Of a DNA stretch of 64,000 nucleotides, positions 37,028 to 46,516 are shown piece by piece. Within the stretch, counting starts at the first letter, position 1. Each line of letters opens with the position of its first letter. The notes beneath the pieces are model-generated. The model saw nothing but the letters and a program-made list of their open reading frames with translations, was not told the DNA's origin and did no database searches. The DNA comes from Wolinella succinogenes DSM 1740 (GTDB lineage: Bacteria; Campylobacterota; Campylobacteria; Campylobacterales; Helicobacteraceae). The stretch is taken from the NCBI RefSeq assembly GCF_000196135.1, contig NC_005090.1:1126001-1190000 (forward strand), given 5' to 3'. The position numbers and the translations under genes were made by a program.

Positions 37028-37720
37028 ATGGCTAAGAGCTTTGATCAGCGAGTCCCTCTAGAAGTGGAGAAAAAACATCACCCCGATCTCCTTCTCCCCT
37101 CTAATCCCCATAAAAAAGAGGGCAAAAAAATCATCCTCATTGGCTCCTCCACGGGGGGCGTAGAGGCTCTCACGAGAATCTTCCCTAAGCTCCCCGCAGG
37201 GCTTCCGCCTATTGTGATCGTTCAGCATATCCCCAAAGGATTCTCCACCTCTTTTGCTCAACGCCTCAACTCCATCTCGGCTTTTAGTGTCATTGAGGTG
37301 AGTGCGCGCGAAGTGCTCAAAGATTCTCACGCCTATCTTGCCCCAGGAGACAAACACCTTGTGATTGAGAATGTCGCTGGAAGCTATTTGGCCAAATGTG
37401 TTGATGGAGAGAGGATCAGTCGTCACAAGCCAAGCGTGGATGTGCTCTTTAGAAGTGGAAATAATGCTGCAGGAAAGAATGCGATGGCGATTATCATGAC
37501 AGGCATGGGGGATGATGGTAGTATCGGAATCAAAGAGCTTTTTGATAATGGAGCCTATACGATTGCCCAGAATGAGGCGAGCTGTGTAGTCTTTGGAATG
37601 CCCAAAAAGGCGATTGAAAAAGGGGCGGTGAGCGAGGTGGTGAGCCTGGATGAGATTCCCCAGAAAATCATCGAATACGCCGCTAGAAGTAGCGATAAAG
37701 GCAAAAATGAACCCGCCTGA
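37028..37720 (+). CDS. cheB: CheB methylesterase, catalytic domain only
   Basis: 230 residues with the methylesterase triad: Ser in GSSTGGVEAL near residue 42, His in VQHIPKGFS near 67, and Asp in TGMGDDGSIGI near 163. The usual N-terminal receiver domain is missing, as is known for Campylobacterota, so it cannot be activated by CheA phosphotransfer in the standard way. Begins 2 bases after cheR; its end overlaps yigZ. Confidence 0.92.
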   Translation: MAKSFDQRVPLEVEKKHHPDLLLPSNPHKKEGKKIILIGSSTGGVEALTRIFPKLPAGLPPIVIVQHIPKGFSTSFAQRLNSISAFSVIEVSAREVLKDSHAYLAPGDKHLVIENVAGSYLAKCVDGERISRHKPSVDVLFRSGNNAAGKNAMAIIMTGMGDDGSIGIKELFDNGAYTIAQNEASCVVFGMPKKAIEKGAVSEVVSLDEIPQKIIEYAARSSDKGKNEPA

Positions 37721-38312
37721 GCTCTTTTTCCCCAAAGAGGAATTTCGCGCCTCTTTTGAGGAGAAGGGCTCGACTTTCCTCTCTTTCTTGATGTCGCACG
37801 CCTACTTTGTGGAGCGCTTGAATGCTCTCAGGGCGGAGCACCCTAAGGCGGTTCACTTTGTAAGCGCAAGCCGCCAATTCAATGAATTTGGACAGATTGA
37901 AGAATCTTTTAGTGATGATGGAGAACCCAAGGGGACTTCGGGGATGCCCACACTCAAGGTGCTTCGAGGCTATCATCTCATTGATACCGCCCTTATCACC
38001 GTGCGATACTTTGGTGGCACGCTCCTTGGAACGGGAGGATTGGTGAGGGCTTACACGCAGAGCGCTAAAAATGTGATCTTGGGAGCGACCCTCCATCCTT
38101 ATAAGCCATGCATAAACAAGAAGCTCTATTTGGAATACTCACACCTTCAGAGGGCGGAGTACTTGTCTTCGAAGCTTGAGCTCGAGCTTGTGAAGGAGGA
38201 GTTTTTGCCCTTGGGGGTGAATTGCCAAATCAAGGGAGAAGAGCAGAGAATCGAAGGCTTTTTAGAGGCTTTTAAAGAACTCTTTGAAAAGCGTTCTAGT
38301 TTGGAAGCTTAG
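37707..38312 (+). CDS. yigZ: YigZ/IMPACT family protein
   Basis: 201 residues. It has the UPF0029 signature VRYFGGTLLGTGGLVRAY near residues 97-114 and the upstream DDGEPKGTSGMP near 70-81, plus a C-terminal DUF1949-like domain. Relatives bind nucleic acid or ribosomes; the function in bacteria is uncertain. The start ATG 37707 overlaps the end of cheB by 14 bases; the longer in-frame start lies deep in cheB. Confidence 0.88.
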   Translation: MNPPELFFPKEEFRASFEEKGSTFLSFLMSHAYFVERLNALRAEHPKAVHFVSASRQFNEFGQIEESFSDDGEPKGTSGMPTLKVLRGYHLIDTALITVRYFGGTLLGTGGLVRAYTQSAKNVILGATLHPYKPCINKKLYLEYSHLQRAEYLSSKLELELVKEEFLPLGVNCQIKGEEQRIEGFLEAFKELFEKRSSLEA

Positions 38313-38380
38313 GTCAAAATAGATTGGAGCTATGAGAATATAGCTTTACAATAGTGTAATTTAAGGACGAAGGAGATTTC

Positions 38381-38815
38381 ATGGAATACTATATGTGGAT
38401 TAAGACCTTTCATTTTTTGGCGTTCATCTCTTGGATGGCGATGCTCTTTTATCTGCCTAGGCTCTATGTCTATCACGCAGAACATATCGACAACAAAGAT
38501 TTTGTCAAAGTGGTGAAAATCCAAGAGGATAAGCTTTACAATTTCATCGGATGGCCTGCGATGATTGCGACGGTTGCCTCAGGAGCGCTCATGATCATCC
38601 TCAATCCTTCCATGCTCTCAAGCGGCGGATGGCTCCACGCCAAGATTGTCTTTGCGCTTTTGCTTTTGGCTTATCATTTTGATAATGGTCGATATTTGAA
38701 GCTTTTTAGAGAGGATCGCTGTTTTAAGTCAGGGAAATTTTTTCGTGCTTACAACGAAGTGCCCACGATTTTAATGATTGGAATCGTCATCTTCGCAGTG
38801 CTTAAGCCTTTTTAA
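38381..38815 (+). CDS. hemJ: Protoporphyrinogen IX oxidase HemJ
   Basis: 144 residues with four membrane helices. The family N-terminus is clear: WIKTFHFLAFISWMA, with the conserved His near residue 11 and later LYVYHAE. It oxidises protoporphyrinogen in haem synthesis in bacteria lacking HemG/HemY. A -10 TACAAT (38347-38352) lies upstream, and an inverted repeat AGCTAT-GAGAAT-ATAGCT (about 38328-38345) covers its -35 region. GAAGGAGA precedes the ATG. Followed by a strong hairpin. Confidence 0.9.
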   Translation: MEYYMWIKTFHFLAFISWMAMLFYLPRLYVYHAEHIDNKDFVKVVKIQEDKLYNFIGWPAMIATVASGALMIILNPSMLSSGGWLHAKIVFALLLLAYHFDNGRYLKLFREDRCFKSGKFFRAYNEVPTILMIGIVIFAVLKPF

Positions 38816-38819
38816 TCTC

Positions 38820-38854
38820 AACCAAGGAGGATATCCATCGATTTCTCCTTGGTT
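38820..38854. terminator. Bidirectional terminator between hemJ and an MCP gene
   Basis: A 10-bp perfect stem AACCAAGGAG ... CTCCTTGGTT (38820-38829 and 38845-38854) with a 15-base loop is followed by TTCTC on the plus strand. It lies between two convergent genes. The T-run is short. Confidence 0.65.
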
Positions 38855-38860
38855 TTCTCG

Positions 38861-40597
38861 CTAGAATTGGTAATTCTCTAGATTCTTAAGACTCTCTTCG
38901 GCTCGCCTCTTGAGTCCTCCTGCTATCCCATCCGTCTTATCCGCTACTCCTGCATTTTGTTGAGTTACAGTATCAAGTTGGGCAATAGCCTCATTGATCT
39001 GAGTGATTCCTTGGGCTTGCTCTTTAATACTATCACTCATCTCATTGACAGATTGAACTAGGACATTGGTATTGGCCTCTATCTCTCCTAAAGACTTCTG
39101 AGTCCTCTCGGCTAGCTTTCTCACTTCATCGGCAACGACTGCAAATCCTCTTCCATGCTCTCCTGCTCTTGCGGCTTCAATGGCAGCATTTAAAGCCAGT
39201 AGGTTGGTTTGATCGGCAATGTCTCTAATGATCATGATGACATTACGAATCTCTTCAGTCTGTTTAGAGACCTCTTCAGCTCTATGGCTGATTCCTCCCA
39301 TAGAGCTACTCATCTCTTCAATAGCGGCGGCACTCTCTTCTAGGCTGGCGGCTTGTTCGTTGGTGCCTTGGCTTAGGGTTTGCATCGATTCCTCTAGTAA
39401 AGAAGCCTCTTTATCAAGATCCATGGCGTTCCTTCGTGTCTCTTGAAGCATGAGAGCGATGCTCGCCCCAAGGGCATTAATCGCGTTAGAGACAACCGAT
39501 TGACTCTCTTCGTATTTGGCTCTGAAATCCTTGCGAGAGAAGCGCTCCAGCACTGAGGCGAGGCGATTAAGATCATCAGCTATGGCGCTTTTCATGTGGC
39601 GTTGAGCTTCATTGAAGTTCTCTTTGAGCTCTAGAAGCTGGGGGTTGGCAGGGCGACCTTGCACCTCATATCCCAAAAATCCTTGCTTCATCTTCTCGAC
39701 AGAAACTTTCACTTCATCAATGATCATCTTATCTGTTTGTAGCTCTTTTTCGATTCTTTCAATGTTTTGATTGAGAATAGCGGCCATGCTACAGAATTCA
39801 TCTTTTCCTTTGAGATCGATTGGCTCGGCATGATCGACCTCGTGCCCAAGAAAAGCGAAGAATTGCTCTAGCCCTTGATTGATCTTTTTAATAGGGGCGG
39901 TGATGCTTTTGGCCAGCCAAATGGAAGCAGGGAAAACCACAAAAAAGAAAAAGGCAGTGATTCCAGCAATGGCGCTAAGAAGTATCCCCTTGGCCGCACT
40001 GCGAATGGAGGATTCAATGGCGAGTCTCTGTTTATCAACATTATCGACATAAACCCCTGTTCCAAGCCAAAAATGGCTTCCTGGAATGGGCTCGGCATAG
40101 GAGAGCTTGGGCTGGATTCCTGCTCCTGGCTTATCAAAGTCATAGGAGACAAATCCTCCTCCCTTTTTGGCTGCCTTGGCCAGTTCTTGAACAAAAAAGA
40201 CCCCCTTGGCATCCTTAAGGCCTGCTAGATCTTTGCCCGCGAGAGAGGCGTTGGTGGGAATGGTGATGACGGTTGTGTCAATATAGGCAAAGTAATAGCC
40301 TGACTTGTCCTCTTCATAGCGAATCTCTTGGAGGGCTTTTTTTAAAAAAGCAACCTTCTCCTCTTGGCTGGGATAACCCTCTAGAGCCTTAGAGAGCGAG
40401 AGTGCCATGGAATTAACAGAGACTTGGAGTTTGGTGGCGATCTCTTTTTCCATGCTGTTTTTCGCCTCTTGGGCGCCAAGGATTTCGATTTTTCCCATTC
40501 CATGCCAAAAGGTTCCTACGATTCCTAAAGCAAGAACTCCTGATAAAAGAATTAATAAGTAGACGCGAAGCTTGACTGAGAGCGCAGAGAGCGACAT
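38861..40597 (-). CDS. Methyl-accepting chemotaxis protein with single Cache domain
   Basis: 578 residues from ATG 40597, which follows a strong AAGGAGG; the earlier start at 40663 is rejected. Membrane segments lie near 12-30 and 205-228. The periplasmic domain is a single Cache ([31 protein letters not shown]), often seen in sensors of pyruvate, amines or other small molecules. The signalling domain is nearly identical at DNA level to that of the MCP at 50289-51965. The C-terminal tail after TDGIA differs from the other two (ends ENYQF), so the shared block stops within the last 20 codons. Confidence 0.9.
   Translation of the reverse strand: MSLSALSVKLRVYLLILLSGVLALGIVGTFWHGMGKIEILGAQEAKNSMEKEIATKLQVSVNSMALSLSKALEGYPSQEEKVAFLKKALQEIRYEEDKSGYYFAYIDTTVITIPTNASLAGKDLAGLKDAKGVFFVQELAKAAKKGGGFVSYDFDKPGAGIQPKLSYAEPIPGSHFWLGTGVYVDNVDKQRLAIESSIRSAAKGILLSAIAGITAFFFFVVFPASIWLAKSITAPIKKINQGLEQFFAFLGHEVDHAEPIDLKGKDEFCSMAAILNQNIERIEKELQTDKMIIDEVKVSVEKMKQGFLGYEVQGRPANPQLLELKENFNEAQRHMKSAIADDLNRLASVLERFSRKDFRAKYEESQSVVSNAINALGASIALMLQETRRNAMDLDKEASLLEESMQTLSQGTNEQAASLEESAAAIEEMSSSMGGISHRAEEVSKQTEEIRNVIMIIRDIADQTNLLALNAAIEAARAGEHGRGFAVVADEVRKLAERTQKSLGEIEANTNVLVQSVNEMSDSIKEQAQGITQINEAIAQLDTVTQQNAGVADKTDGIAGGLKRRAEESLKNLENYQF
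38922..39376. repeat. MCP signalling-domain repeat, copy A
   Basis: 455 bp matching 50383-50837 in the same orientation, with one substitution seen on line-by-line comparison and no gaps. It spans the hairpin tip of the MCP domain. Both edges are abrupt. Confidence 0.9.
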
Positions 40598-40756
40598 GAT
40601 GACCTCCTTGTGTCGTGGCTTGGCGGAGGTGAACGCTTTAGCGTTTCCTATACCAATAAACATTATATCACGAGCTTTGCTGAGTGCATCACAAAGGGTA
40701 GCGTCAAAGGAGTTTGGTTATAATTTCTCAAAAAAATAGCCAAAAAGGTCAATCGC

Positions 40757-42145
40757 ATGAAAAAACTTTGGGCAGGGCGCTTTCTTGAAGCAAGCTCTGA
40801 GCTTTTGGAGCGCTTCAACGCTTCACTGCCTTTTGATAAGGCACTCTATTTTGAAGATATCAAGGGCTCCAAGGCGCACGCCAAGATGCTCGCCAAGCAG
40901 GAAATCATCACCGCCAAAGAGTGCGAGGAGATTTTGGCGGGATTAGAGAAGGTTTTGGGAGAGATTGAGCGGGGTGAGTTTGTTTTCAAAATTGCCGATG
41001 AGGATATTCATATGGCCATTGAGGCAAGACTCACGGAGCTTATTGGCGCAAGTGGCAAGAAGCTCCATACAGCACGCAGTCGAAATGACCAAGTGGCGGT
41101 CGATTTTAGGATGTTTGTGCTGCGGAAAAATGAAGAGATTCGGGCCCAGATTTTAGAGCTCATGGAGACGATTCTAGAGATTGCTTCCAAACACATCTCG
41201 ACACTGATGCCCGGCATGACCCATCTTCAGCACGCTCAGCCCGTCAGTTTTGGTTTTCACATGAATGCTTATGCGTGCATGTTCAAGCGTGATGTAGAGC
41301 GCCTAGAAGATAGCCACAAAAGACACAACTATTGCCCTTTGGGTTCGGCTGCTCTGGCGGGAACCCCTTATCCCACTGATAGAGAGTTTCTCGCCAAGGA
41401 GCTCGGGTTTTTGGCTCCCACGCTTAATGCGATGGATTCGGTGAGTGATCGAGATTTCGCACTAGATCTGCTCTATGATATAGCGATGGTGATGATGCAC
41501 ATCTCAAGGCTAGCCGAAGAGATGGTGCTTTGGAGCAGCTATGAATTTAAATTCATCACGCTTAGCGATGCCTATTCCACGGGAAGCTCTATCATGCCCC
41601 AAAAGAAAAACCCTGATGTTCCTGAACTTCTAAGGGGCAAAAGCGGTCGAGTCTATGGGAATCTCCTCTCGCTTTTGACGGTGATGAAGGGACTGCCCCT
41701 AGCCTACAACAAAGACACTCAAGAGGATAAAGAGGGGGTGATGGATAGTGTTGAGACCGCACAGATCAGCCTGGCGATTCTTAAAGAGGCGCTAAAAAGT
41801 GCGACTATCAACGCCAAAGCCATGGAGGAGGCGTGCAAGAGGGGGCATCTCACAGCCACCGATTTGGCGGATTTCCTCGTGAGAAGTTGCGAAGTCCCCT
41901 TTAGAGAGGCACACCATATCACGGGGCAGGTGGTCGCCTATGCCGAATCTAAAGGCAAAGATATCTCTGAGCTGAGCGAAGCGGAGATTCTTGGAATCGA
42001 TTCAAGAATCAAGGCGGGAGTGAAAGAGGTCTTGAGCTTGAAAAACTCCATGAATGCGAGAAATTCTCTAGGGGGAACTTCGAGTGCCCAAACCAAGGCT
42101 CAGATCAAAACCCTGCATACTTGGCTTAAAAAGAGGCTCAAATGA
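40757..42145 (+). CDS. argH: Argininosuccinate lyase
   Basis: 462 residues. It splits argininosuccinate to arginine and fumarate. The family signature [12 protein letters not shown] lies near residues 276-287, the HTARSRNDQ motif near 103-111, and the catalytic His in [10 protein letters not shown] near 154-163. TATAAT at 40719-40724 is its -10. Overlaps the OsmC-like gene by 4 bases. Confidence 0.96.
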
Positions 42146-42576
42146 GTCTTGATAGACCTCCGCTAGAGGTGAGGGTAGAGCACACGGGGGAGAAGCGTTT
42201 TAGCGCCAAAGGAGCGCACTTGGAGCTGGAGTTTGACACGACCCAAACCTCACCTAAAGAGCTTTTCCTAGCAGGAATGCTGGGGTGCAGTGCCTATGAT
42301 ATGGTGATGATTCCAGCCTCTAGGGGGTATGAAATCAAGAATCTCTCCTTGAGTGTCAAAGCCCATCCAAGCGCTGAGATTCCCCATCGATTCGAGCGAT
42401 TAGAACTTTTGTACCAATTGGATTCGACCGCCCCCAAAGAGGAGATTCTCTCTTGGGTGGAGGCGACCTTGGAGAGCTACTGTACGACCATCAACACGCT
42501 CAGGGGAGGGTGTGAGGTGAGCTACTCTGTCTTGTGTAATAAAGAGATGATTTTAAGCCAAAGGAAGCTGTTTTGA
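42142..42576 (+). CDS. OsmC/Ohr-like family protein
   Basis: 144 residues. Two conserved cysteines of the family are present: one in [12 protein letters not shown] near 49, the other in [11 protein letters not shown] near 126. They form the peroxidatic pair of OsmC/Ohr enzymes, which reduce organic hydroperoxides. Starts within the last codons of argH, and its stop overlaps the ubiE start. Substrate unknown. Confidence 0.85.
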
Positions 42577-43280
42577 ATAAACAAGAGACGATTGTAAAGA
42601 TGTTTGATGAGATTGCACAGAGCTACGACTTGGCCAATCGAGTGCTTAGTTTTGGCATTGATGTCTCATGGAGAAAAAAGGCCTGCTCACTCTCTTTTGA
42701 GCATCTAGGCAAAAAAAGCGTGCGCATCTTAGATGTGGCATGCGGAACAGGAGATATGATCCTTCACTGGCAAAAAAACGCCAAAGAGCAGGGGATTGAG
42801 ATCGAAAAAGTGATTGGGATTGATCCCTCTTCAGGAATGCTCAAAGTCGCCAAGGAGAAGCTCCCTGAGATAGAGTTTATTCAAGCCGAAGCCAAAGCTC
42901 TCCCTTTGGAAGAGGAGAGTGTGGATATCATCTCCATCGCCTATGGGATTCGTAATGTCATAGAGCGCGACAAGGCGCTAGCGGAGTTTCACCGTGTCCT
43001 CAAACCCGGCGGAATCTTGGCGATCTTAGAATTCACCAAAAGCGAGAATGACTCGATTCTCGATTCCTTGGCAAGCTTTTATACAAAAAAGATCCTTCCC
43101 TCTATTGGGGGAATCATCTCCAAAAATTACGCCGCCTACAAATATCTCCCCGATTCCATCGAAGAGTTCTTGACCAAAAGTATGCTCAATCGCGAGCTTG
43201 AAGCCATCGGGCTAGAACCGCTCTACAGTCGTAGCTACTCTGCGAATATCTCCACGCTCTTTATTGCCAAAAAGCGCTAA
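42573..43280 (+). CDS. ubiE: Demethylmenaquinone methyltransferase (UbiE/MenG)
   Basis: 235 residues of the class I AdoMet methyltransferase fold. Family motifs: FDEIAQSYDLANRVLSFG near residues 11-28, DVACGTGDM near 53-61, YGIRNVIERDKAL near 126-138 and KPGGILAILEF near 150-160. It completes menaquinone (and possibly methyl-menaquinone), the main quinone for anaerobic respiration here. The start is TTG 42573, with AAAGGAAG upstream, overlapping the OsmC-like stop. Ends convergent with xerH. Confidence 0.93.
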   Translation: MNKQETIVKMFDEIAQSYDLANRVLSFGIDVSWRKKACSLSFEHLGKKSVRILDVACGTGDMILHWQKNAKEQGIEIEKVIGIDPSSGMLKVAKEKLPEIEFIQAEAKALPLEEESVDIISIAYGIRNVIERDKALAEFHRVLKPGGILAILEFTKSENDSILDSLASFYTKKILPSIGGIISKNYAAYKYLPDSIEEFLTKSMLNRELEAIGLEPLYSRSYSANISTLFIAKKR

Positions 43281-44368
43281 TTCTCTTTTTTCTTTGGGGT
43301 GAGGTCATCCATCAGCGAGGCGGCCTCTCTTAGGCGCTCTCTATCAAAGTGAGTGTAGATTCTAGAGGTATTGAGATCGGCATGTCCGAGCGCCTCTTGG
43401 ACGAGCACAAGATCACGCTTTTTTTGGTAGAGGAGGGTGGCAAAAGAGTGGCGGAGCATATGAGCGCCATTTTTCTCCTTACGGATTCCAGCCCAAAGGA
43501 GAATCTGTTCCACGATGCGGCTCACATAGGCTTGCGTAAGCCTTCCGCCTTTTTGGTTGCAAAAGAGCCAATCCTCTTGGGCATTGAGACTTTGGCGCAC
43601 TCCAAGCCACTCATCCAGCTCTTTTTGAATGGGCTCTTTTTTCACCATCACCATGCGCTCCTTGTTGCCCTTGCCTCGAATTTTTAAAAGATAGGAATCC
43701 TGATCGGGCAAAAAATCTTTGAGCCTTAAGCCAAGGGCTTCGCTGACGCGGATTCCCGTGTAGAGGATGAGTTTGATCACGAGGCGATTTCTAGCGCGAA
43801 TATCGAGTGAAAACTCATAAGAATCAAGTGCCTCCAAGAATCGCTCCAGCTCCTTTTCATTCATGTAGGCAGGGAGTTTCTCTCCACTTTTACCCCGCAA
43901 TCCACCCCAGTTTTTGAGCTCGATTCTAAAGAGATGCGAGTTTCCTTGGTCGTCTTGGTTTTGCTTGTCAATGTAGCCAAAAAAGGAGAGGAGGGCGATA
44001 CGGTGGTTTTTTTTGGAGGCGTCTGAAAGTCCGCTCGTGGCAATGACAAGGTAGTCGCTTAGCATCTCCTCATCGATCTCTTTCATGGAGGCAAGCCCTA
44101 GATAGCTTAGGCGTTCATAGAGCTTGATGAGAGGATTGACGTAGGTGTTGATTCCAATTAGCCCTGCATTGCGAGCCTCTTTGCCACACCATTTGAGCTC
44201 CTCAATGTTGGTGATTCCTCGAGTGAGCTTGAGGAGAACTGCATCAAGCCGTTTTCTCTCTTTGACCTGATGGTTGGAGAGCGTGGTGACTTTGTTGCGA
44301 ACGAAGCGTTCCATCCAAAAGAGAAGCGTCTCCTCAAAACGATCCTTGAAATCGATGGGGTATCTCAT
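43277..44368 (-). CDS. xerH: Tyrosine recombinase XerH
   Basis: 363 residues. It has an N-terminal SAM-like core-binding domain and a C-terminal catalytic domain with the R-H-R-H-Y residues: Arg in TGIRVSEALGL near 206, HMLRHSFATLL near 304-314, the GHADLNTSRIYTHF segment near 329-342 with the Tyr nucleophile. The length matches XerH of Helicobacter and Campylobacter (single recombinase resolving chromosome dimers) rather than XerC/XerD at ~300. A dif-like site lies 7 bases upstream of the start codon, as is typical for this system. Confidence 0.92.
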   Translation of the reverse strand: MRYPIDFKDRFEETLLFWMERFVRNKVTTLSNHQVKERKRLDAVLLKLTRGITNIEELKWCGKEARNAGLIGINTYVNPLIKLYERLSYLGLASMKEIDEEMLSDYLVIATSGLSDASKKNHRIALLSFFGYIDKQNQDDQGNSHLFRIELKNWGGLRGKSGEKLPAYMNEKELERFLEALDSYEFSLDIRARNRLVIKLILYTGIRVSEALGLRLKDFLPDQDSYLLKIRGKGNKERMVMVKKEPIQKELDEWLGVRQSLNAQEDWLFCNQKGGRLTQAYVSRIVEQILLWAGIRKEKNGAHMLRHSFATLLYQKKRDLVLVQEALGHADLNTSRIYTHFDRERLREAASLMDDLTPKKKEN

Positions 44369-44370
44369 TT

Positions 44371-44397
44371 AGTATTGAAAACCATAATTTTCAAACT
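44371..44397. other. dif-like chromosome dimer resolution site
   Basis: TTGAAAA-CCATAA-TTTTCAA (44375-44394) is a perfect 7-bp inverted repeat around a 6-bp centre, the layout of a Xer recombination site. AGTA on the left and ACTC on the right extend it imperfectly. It lies between xerH and ribBA, the usual place for the dif site of this phylum. The core resembles the AGTAT...GAAAAC-N-TTTTC... pattern I recall for Campylobacter and Helicobacter dif sites. This marks the probable replication terminus. Confidence 0.75.
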
Positions 44398-45440
44398 CAT
44401 AATTGAATCGGTCCGCCCTGCAGAACGATCTTCTCTGTCACATTCAATCCAAAGCCTGAAAGCCCCACATACTCGCGATTCTCTTCAGAGGTGAGCAATC
44501 GGAAGTTTTTGATTCCAAGAAATCTTAGCATCTGCGCTCCAATTCCAAAGTCTTTGATTTGAGGAGCGGCGTTTTGGGGAGTGTCCATGAAAATAATGAG
44601 CCCATTCTCCTCTTGGATCTTTTTGATTGCCTGCATAAGAGTCGAATATTTCTTTTCGCTCTCCAGTAAACTGAGATCTTTGCCCACGGTATGATATTTC
44701 ACCAAAGAATTGTCGATGATTTTGCCAAAGGCATAGAGGGTATGTTCTCGACGATGATGATCTTGGAATACATAGCGCTCTGCCCTTTTGCCTAGAAATT
44801 CCACTTCGCTTCTCTCTTTAATGAGAATGAGCATCTCATTTTGCATTCGATACTCGATGAGATCAGAGATGTAGACGATTTTAAGATGGTGCTCCTTGGC
44901 AAATTCCATCAAATCATCGCGTCTAGCCATGTGACCATCTTTTTTGATGATTTCGCAAATCACGGCCACGGGAGCAACGCCAGCAAGCTTGCAGATGTCC
45001 ACGGAGCCCTCAGTATGGCCTGTGCGTACGAGCACCCCACCCTCTTTGGCAATCAAAGGAAAGATATGCCCTGGACGAACGAAATCTTCAGGCTTGCTGG
45101 TGCCATCCACCATCTTGCGGATGGTTAAGTCGCGCTCAAAAGCTGAAATCCCTGTGCTGCACTCTCTAGCGTCAATGGAGACGGTGAAGGCGGTTTCATG
45201 CTGAGAGTTATTTTCGCGCACCATAGGGGCTAGGCCGAGCCGATCACTGCAGGTCGAGGTGACGCAGACACAGACAAGACCTTTGGCCTCAGAGACCATG
45301 AAATTAACCTTTTCAGGGGTTGAAAAAGCAGCAGCATAGACGAGATCGCCTTCATTTTCGCGATCTTCATCGTCCATCATGATGATCATTTCACCTTTTT
45401 TAATGGCTTCGATCGCCTCTCTGACTCGATTTAATGGCAT
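44397..45440 (-). CDS. ribBA: RibBA: 3,4-dihydroxy-2-butanone 4-phosphate synthase with degenerate cyclohydrolase II domain
   Basis: 347 residues. The N-terminal RibB domain (about 1-200) has DDEDRENEGDLV near 22-33, RPGHIFPL near 122-129 and HTEGSVD near 142-148, all expected catalytic residues. The C-terminal ~145 residues follow the RibA fold, but the zinc cysteines are lacking, and in place of RQEGRGIGL one reads FMDTPQNAAPQ. GTP cyclohydrolase II activity is therefore unlikely here; the intact ribA lies at 16625. The same arrangement is known in Helicobacter and Campylobacter. Stop TGA abuts the dif-like site. Confidence 0.9.
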   Translation of the reverse strand: MPLNRVREAIEAIKKGEMIIMMDDEDRENEGDLVYAAAFSTPEKVNFMVSEAKGLVCVCVTSTCSDRLGLAPMVRENNSQHETAFTVSIDARECSTGISAFERDLTIRKMVDGTSKPEDFVRPGHIFPLIAKEGGVLVRTGHTEGSVDICKLAGVAPVAVICEIIKKDGHMARRDDLMEFAKEHHLKIVYISDLIEYRMQNEMLILIKERSEVEFLGKRAERYVFQDHHRREHTLYAFGKIIDNSLVKYHTVGKDLSLLESEKKYSTLMQAIKKIQEENGLIIFMDTPQNAAPQIKDFGIGAQMLRFLGIKNFRLLTSEENREYVGLSGFGLNVTEKIVLQGGPIQL

Positions 45441-45489
45441 ATGAATCCTTTGGAAGTGCGGTTTATGCGAGGATTATACCAGCATTTGC

Positions 45490-45518
45490 TTGACAAGTAG
45501 TCAAAAAGTGAATATAAT
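45490..45518 (+). promoter_or_regulatory. Consensus sigma70 promoter for the tRNA genes
   Basis: TTGACA (45490-45495), a 17-bp spacer and TATAAT (45513-45518) are a perfect promoter ending about 20 bp before tRNA-Gln. Expected to drive both tRNAs. Confidence 0.9.
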
Positions 45519-45537
45519 TCCAGCCTCACAACGATGT

Positions 45538-45612
45538 TGGGGTATCGCCAAGCGGTAAGGCAGCTGGTTTTGGTCCAGCCATCCGGAGGTTCGAATCCTT
45601 CTACCCCAGCCA
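45538..45612 (+). tRNA. tRNA-Gln (anticodon UUG)
   Basis: 75 bases including the encoded CCA. The acceptor stem TGGGGTA pairs with TACCCCA. The anticodon stem GCTGG/CCAGC holds the 7-base loop TTTTGGT with TTG as anticodon. The T-arm GGTTCGAATC is standard. Confidence 0.95.
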
Positions 45613-45658
45613 CTGTGTGGAGTTTTTTCTTTTATATACTTCTTCAAAAAATCCGTGA

Positions 45659-45735
<77 letters not shown>

Positions 45736-45793
45736 ACCCCATTAAAGTCAAACTCACTCAATCAATCAGGCTCTCTTCAAATTCTACACCCTC

Positions 45794-46516
45794 TTAAAAA
45801 CGATAATTGATTCCCACCACTCCCGTCAATCGCGAGCTATCTTCGATAAGGGGACTATCTTTGATCTCGCTGCCATAGCGTAGCCACTTCCCTCCTCCAA
45901 AGAGCGTCCACGATCCACCAAGACGATAGTATCCGCTAAGGCCTAGATAGGTATTGGTTGAGCCGCTAGGAGTATAGGCATCCCGCCCCGCTCGTGCTTC
46001 AGAAGAGCGCACACCATAGTAGTAATCGCTCAAATCTTTAGAGAGATATTCAATTCCAACAAAAGGCGTCAAACCCCAACCGTTTTGATGGTAGTCGTAG
46101 CGATACTCTAGCTCGGTTGCATATCCATTGTGCACCCCAAGGAGATCATGGCTGAGGGTCGCCTCAAAGGTTCCAAAGGGCGTCTGGAGTGCCCCCTTCA
46201 CTCCTCCATCAAGACTATATTTTCTCGTGTTCATTCCTTCTAAATAGCCGCTCTCTTGACGCTTGAATCCATCCATGCGCCCCTTGACTAAAAGAGTCAA
46301 AGAGAGGGGTGATTCTTGGTGGATTTTGTATCCCGCCTCCAATCCGTTGAGATAGAGCGATTCTCCTTGATAATTGACCCAAGGCATGGCCAGCACTGTA
46401 CTATCATCATCCTTGTAGGGACTCGTTTGGTACCCTACTCCCGCTCCAAGCGAGAACTCACTCGCCTCTAGGATACAAATCCCCAACAAGGCAAACAGCC
46501 ATCCTTCTCTTTTCAT
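45794..46516 (-). CDS. MipA/OmpV family outer membrane protein
   Basis: 240 residues with a short signal peptide (about 1-18) and alternating beta-strand pattern, ending in an outer membrane signature with a C-terminal Phe (GVVGINYRF). The N-terminal GAGVGYQTSPYKDDDSTVLAMPWVNY region near 23-48 is characteristic of MipA/OmpV. Family members scaffold cell-wall enzymes or take up small molecules. The start overlaps the stop of the upstream TetR gene (ATGA), so both share one promoter. Substrate unknown. Confidence 0.85.
   Translation of the reverse strand: MKREGWLFALLGICILEASEFSLGAGVGYQTSPYKDDDSTVLAMPWVNYQGESLYLNGLEAGYKIHQESPLSLTLLVKGRMDGFKRQESGYLEGMNTRKYSLDGGVKGALQTPFGTFEATLSHDLLGVHNGYATELEYRYDYHQNGWGLTPFVGIEYLSKDLSDYYYGVRSSEARAGRDAYTPSGSTNTYLGLSGYYRLGGSWTLFGGGKWLRYGSEIKDSPLIEDSSRLTGVVGINYRF

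Noticed and set aside
45490-45504. TTGAC-AAGTA-GTCAA upstream of tRNA-Gln
   Set aside because: The spacer is 5 bp, not 4, and the left half is simply the -35 of a perfect sigma70 promoter.
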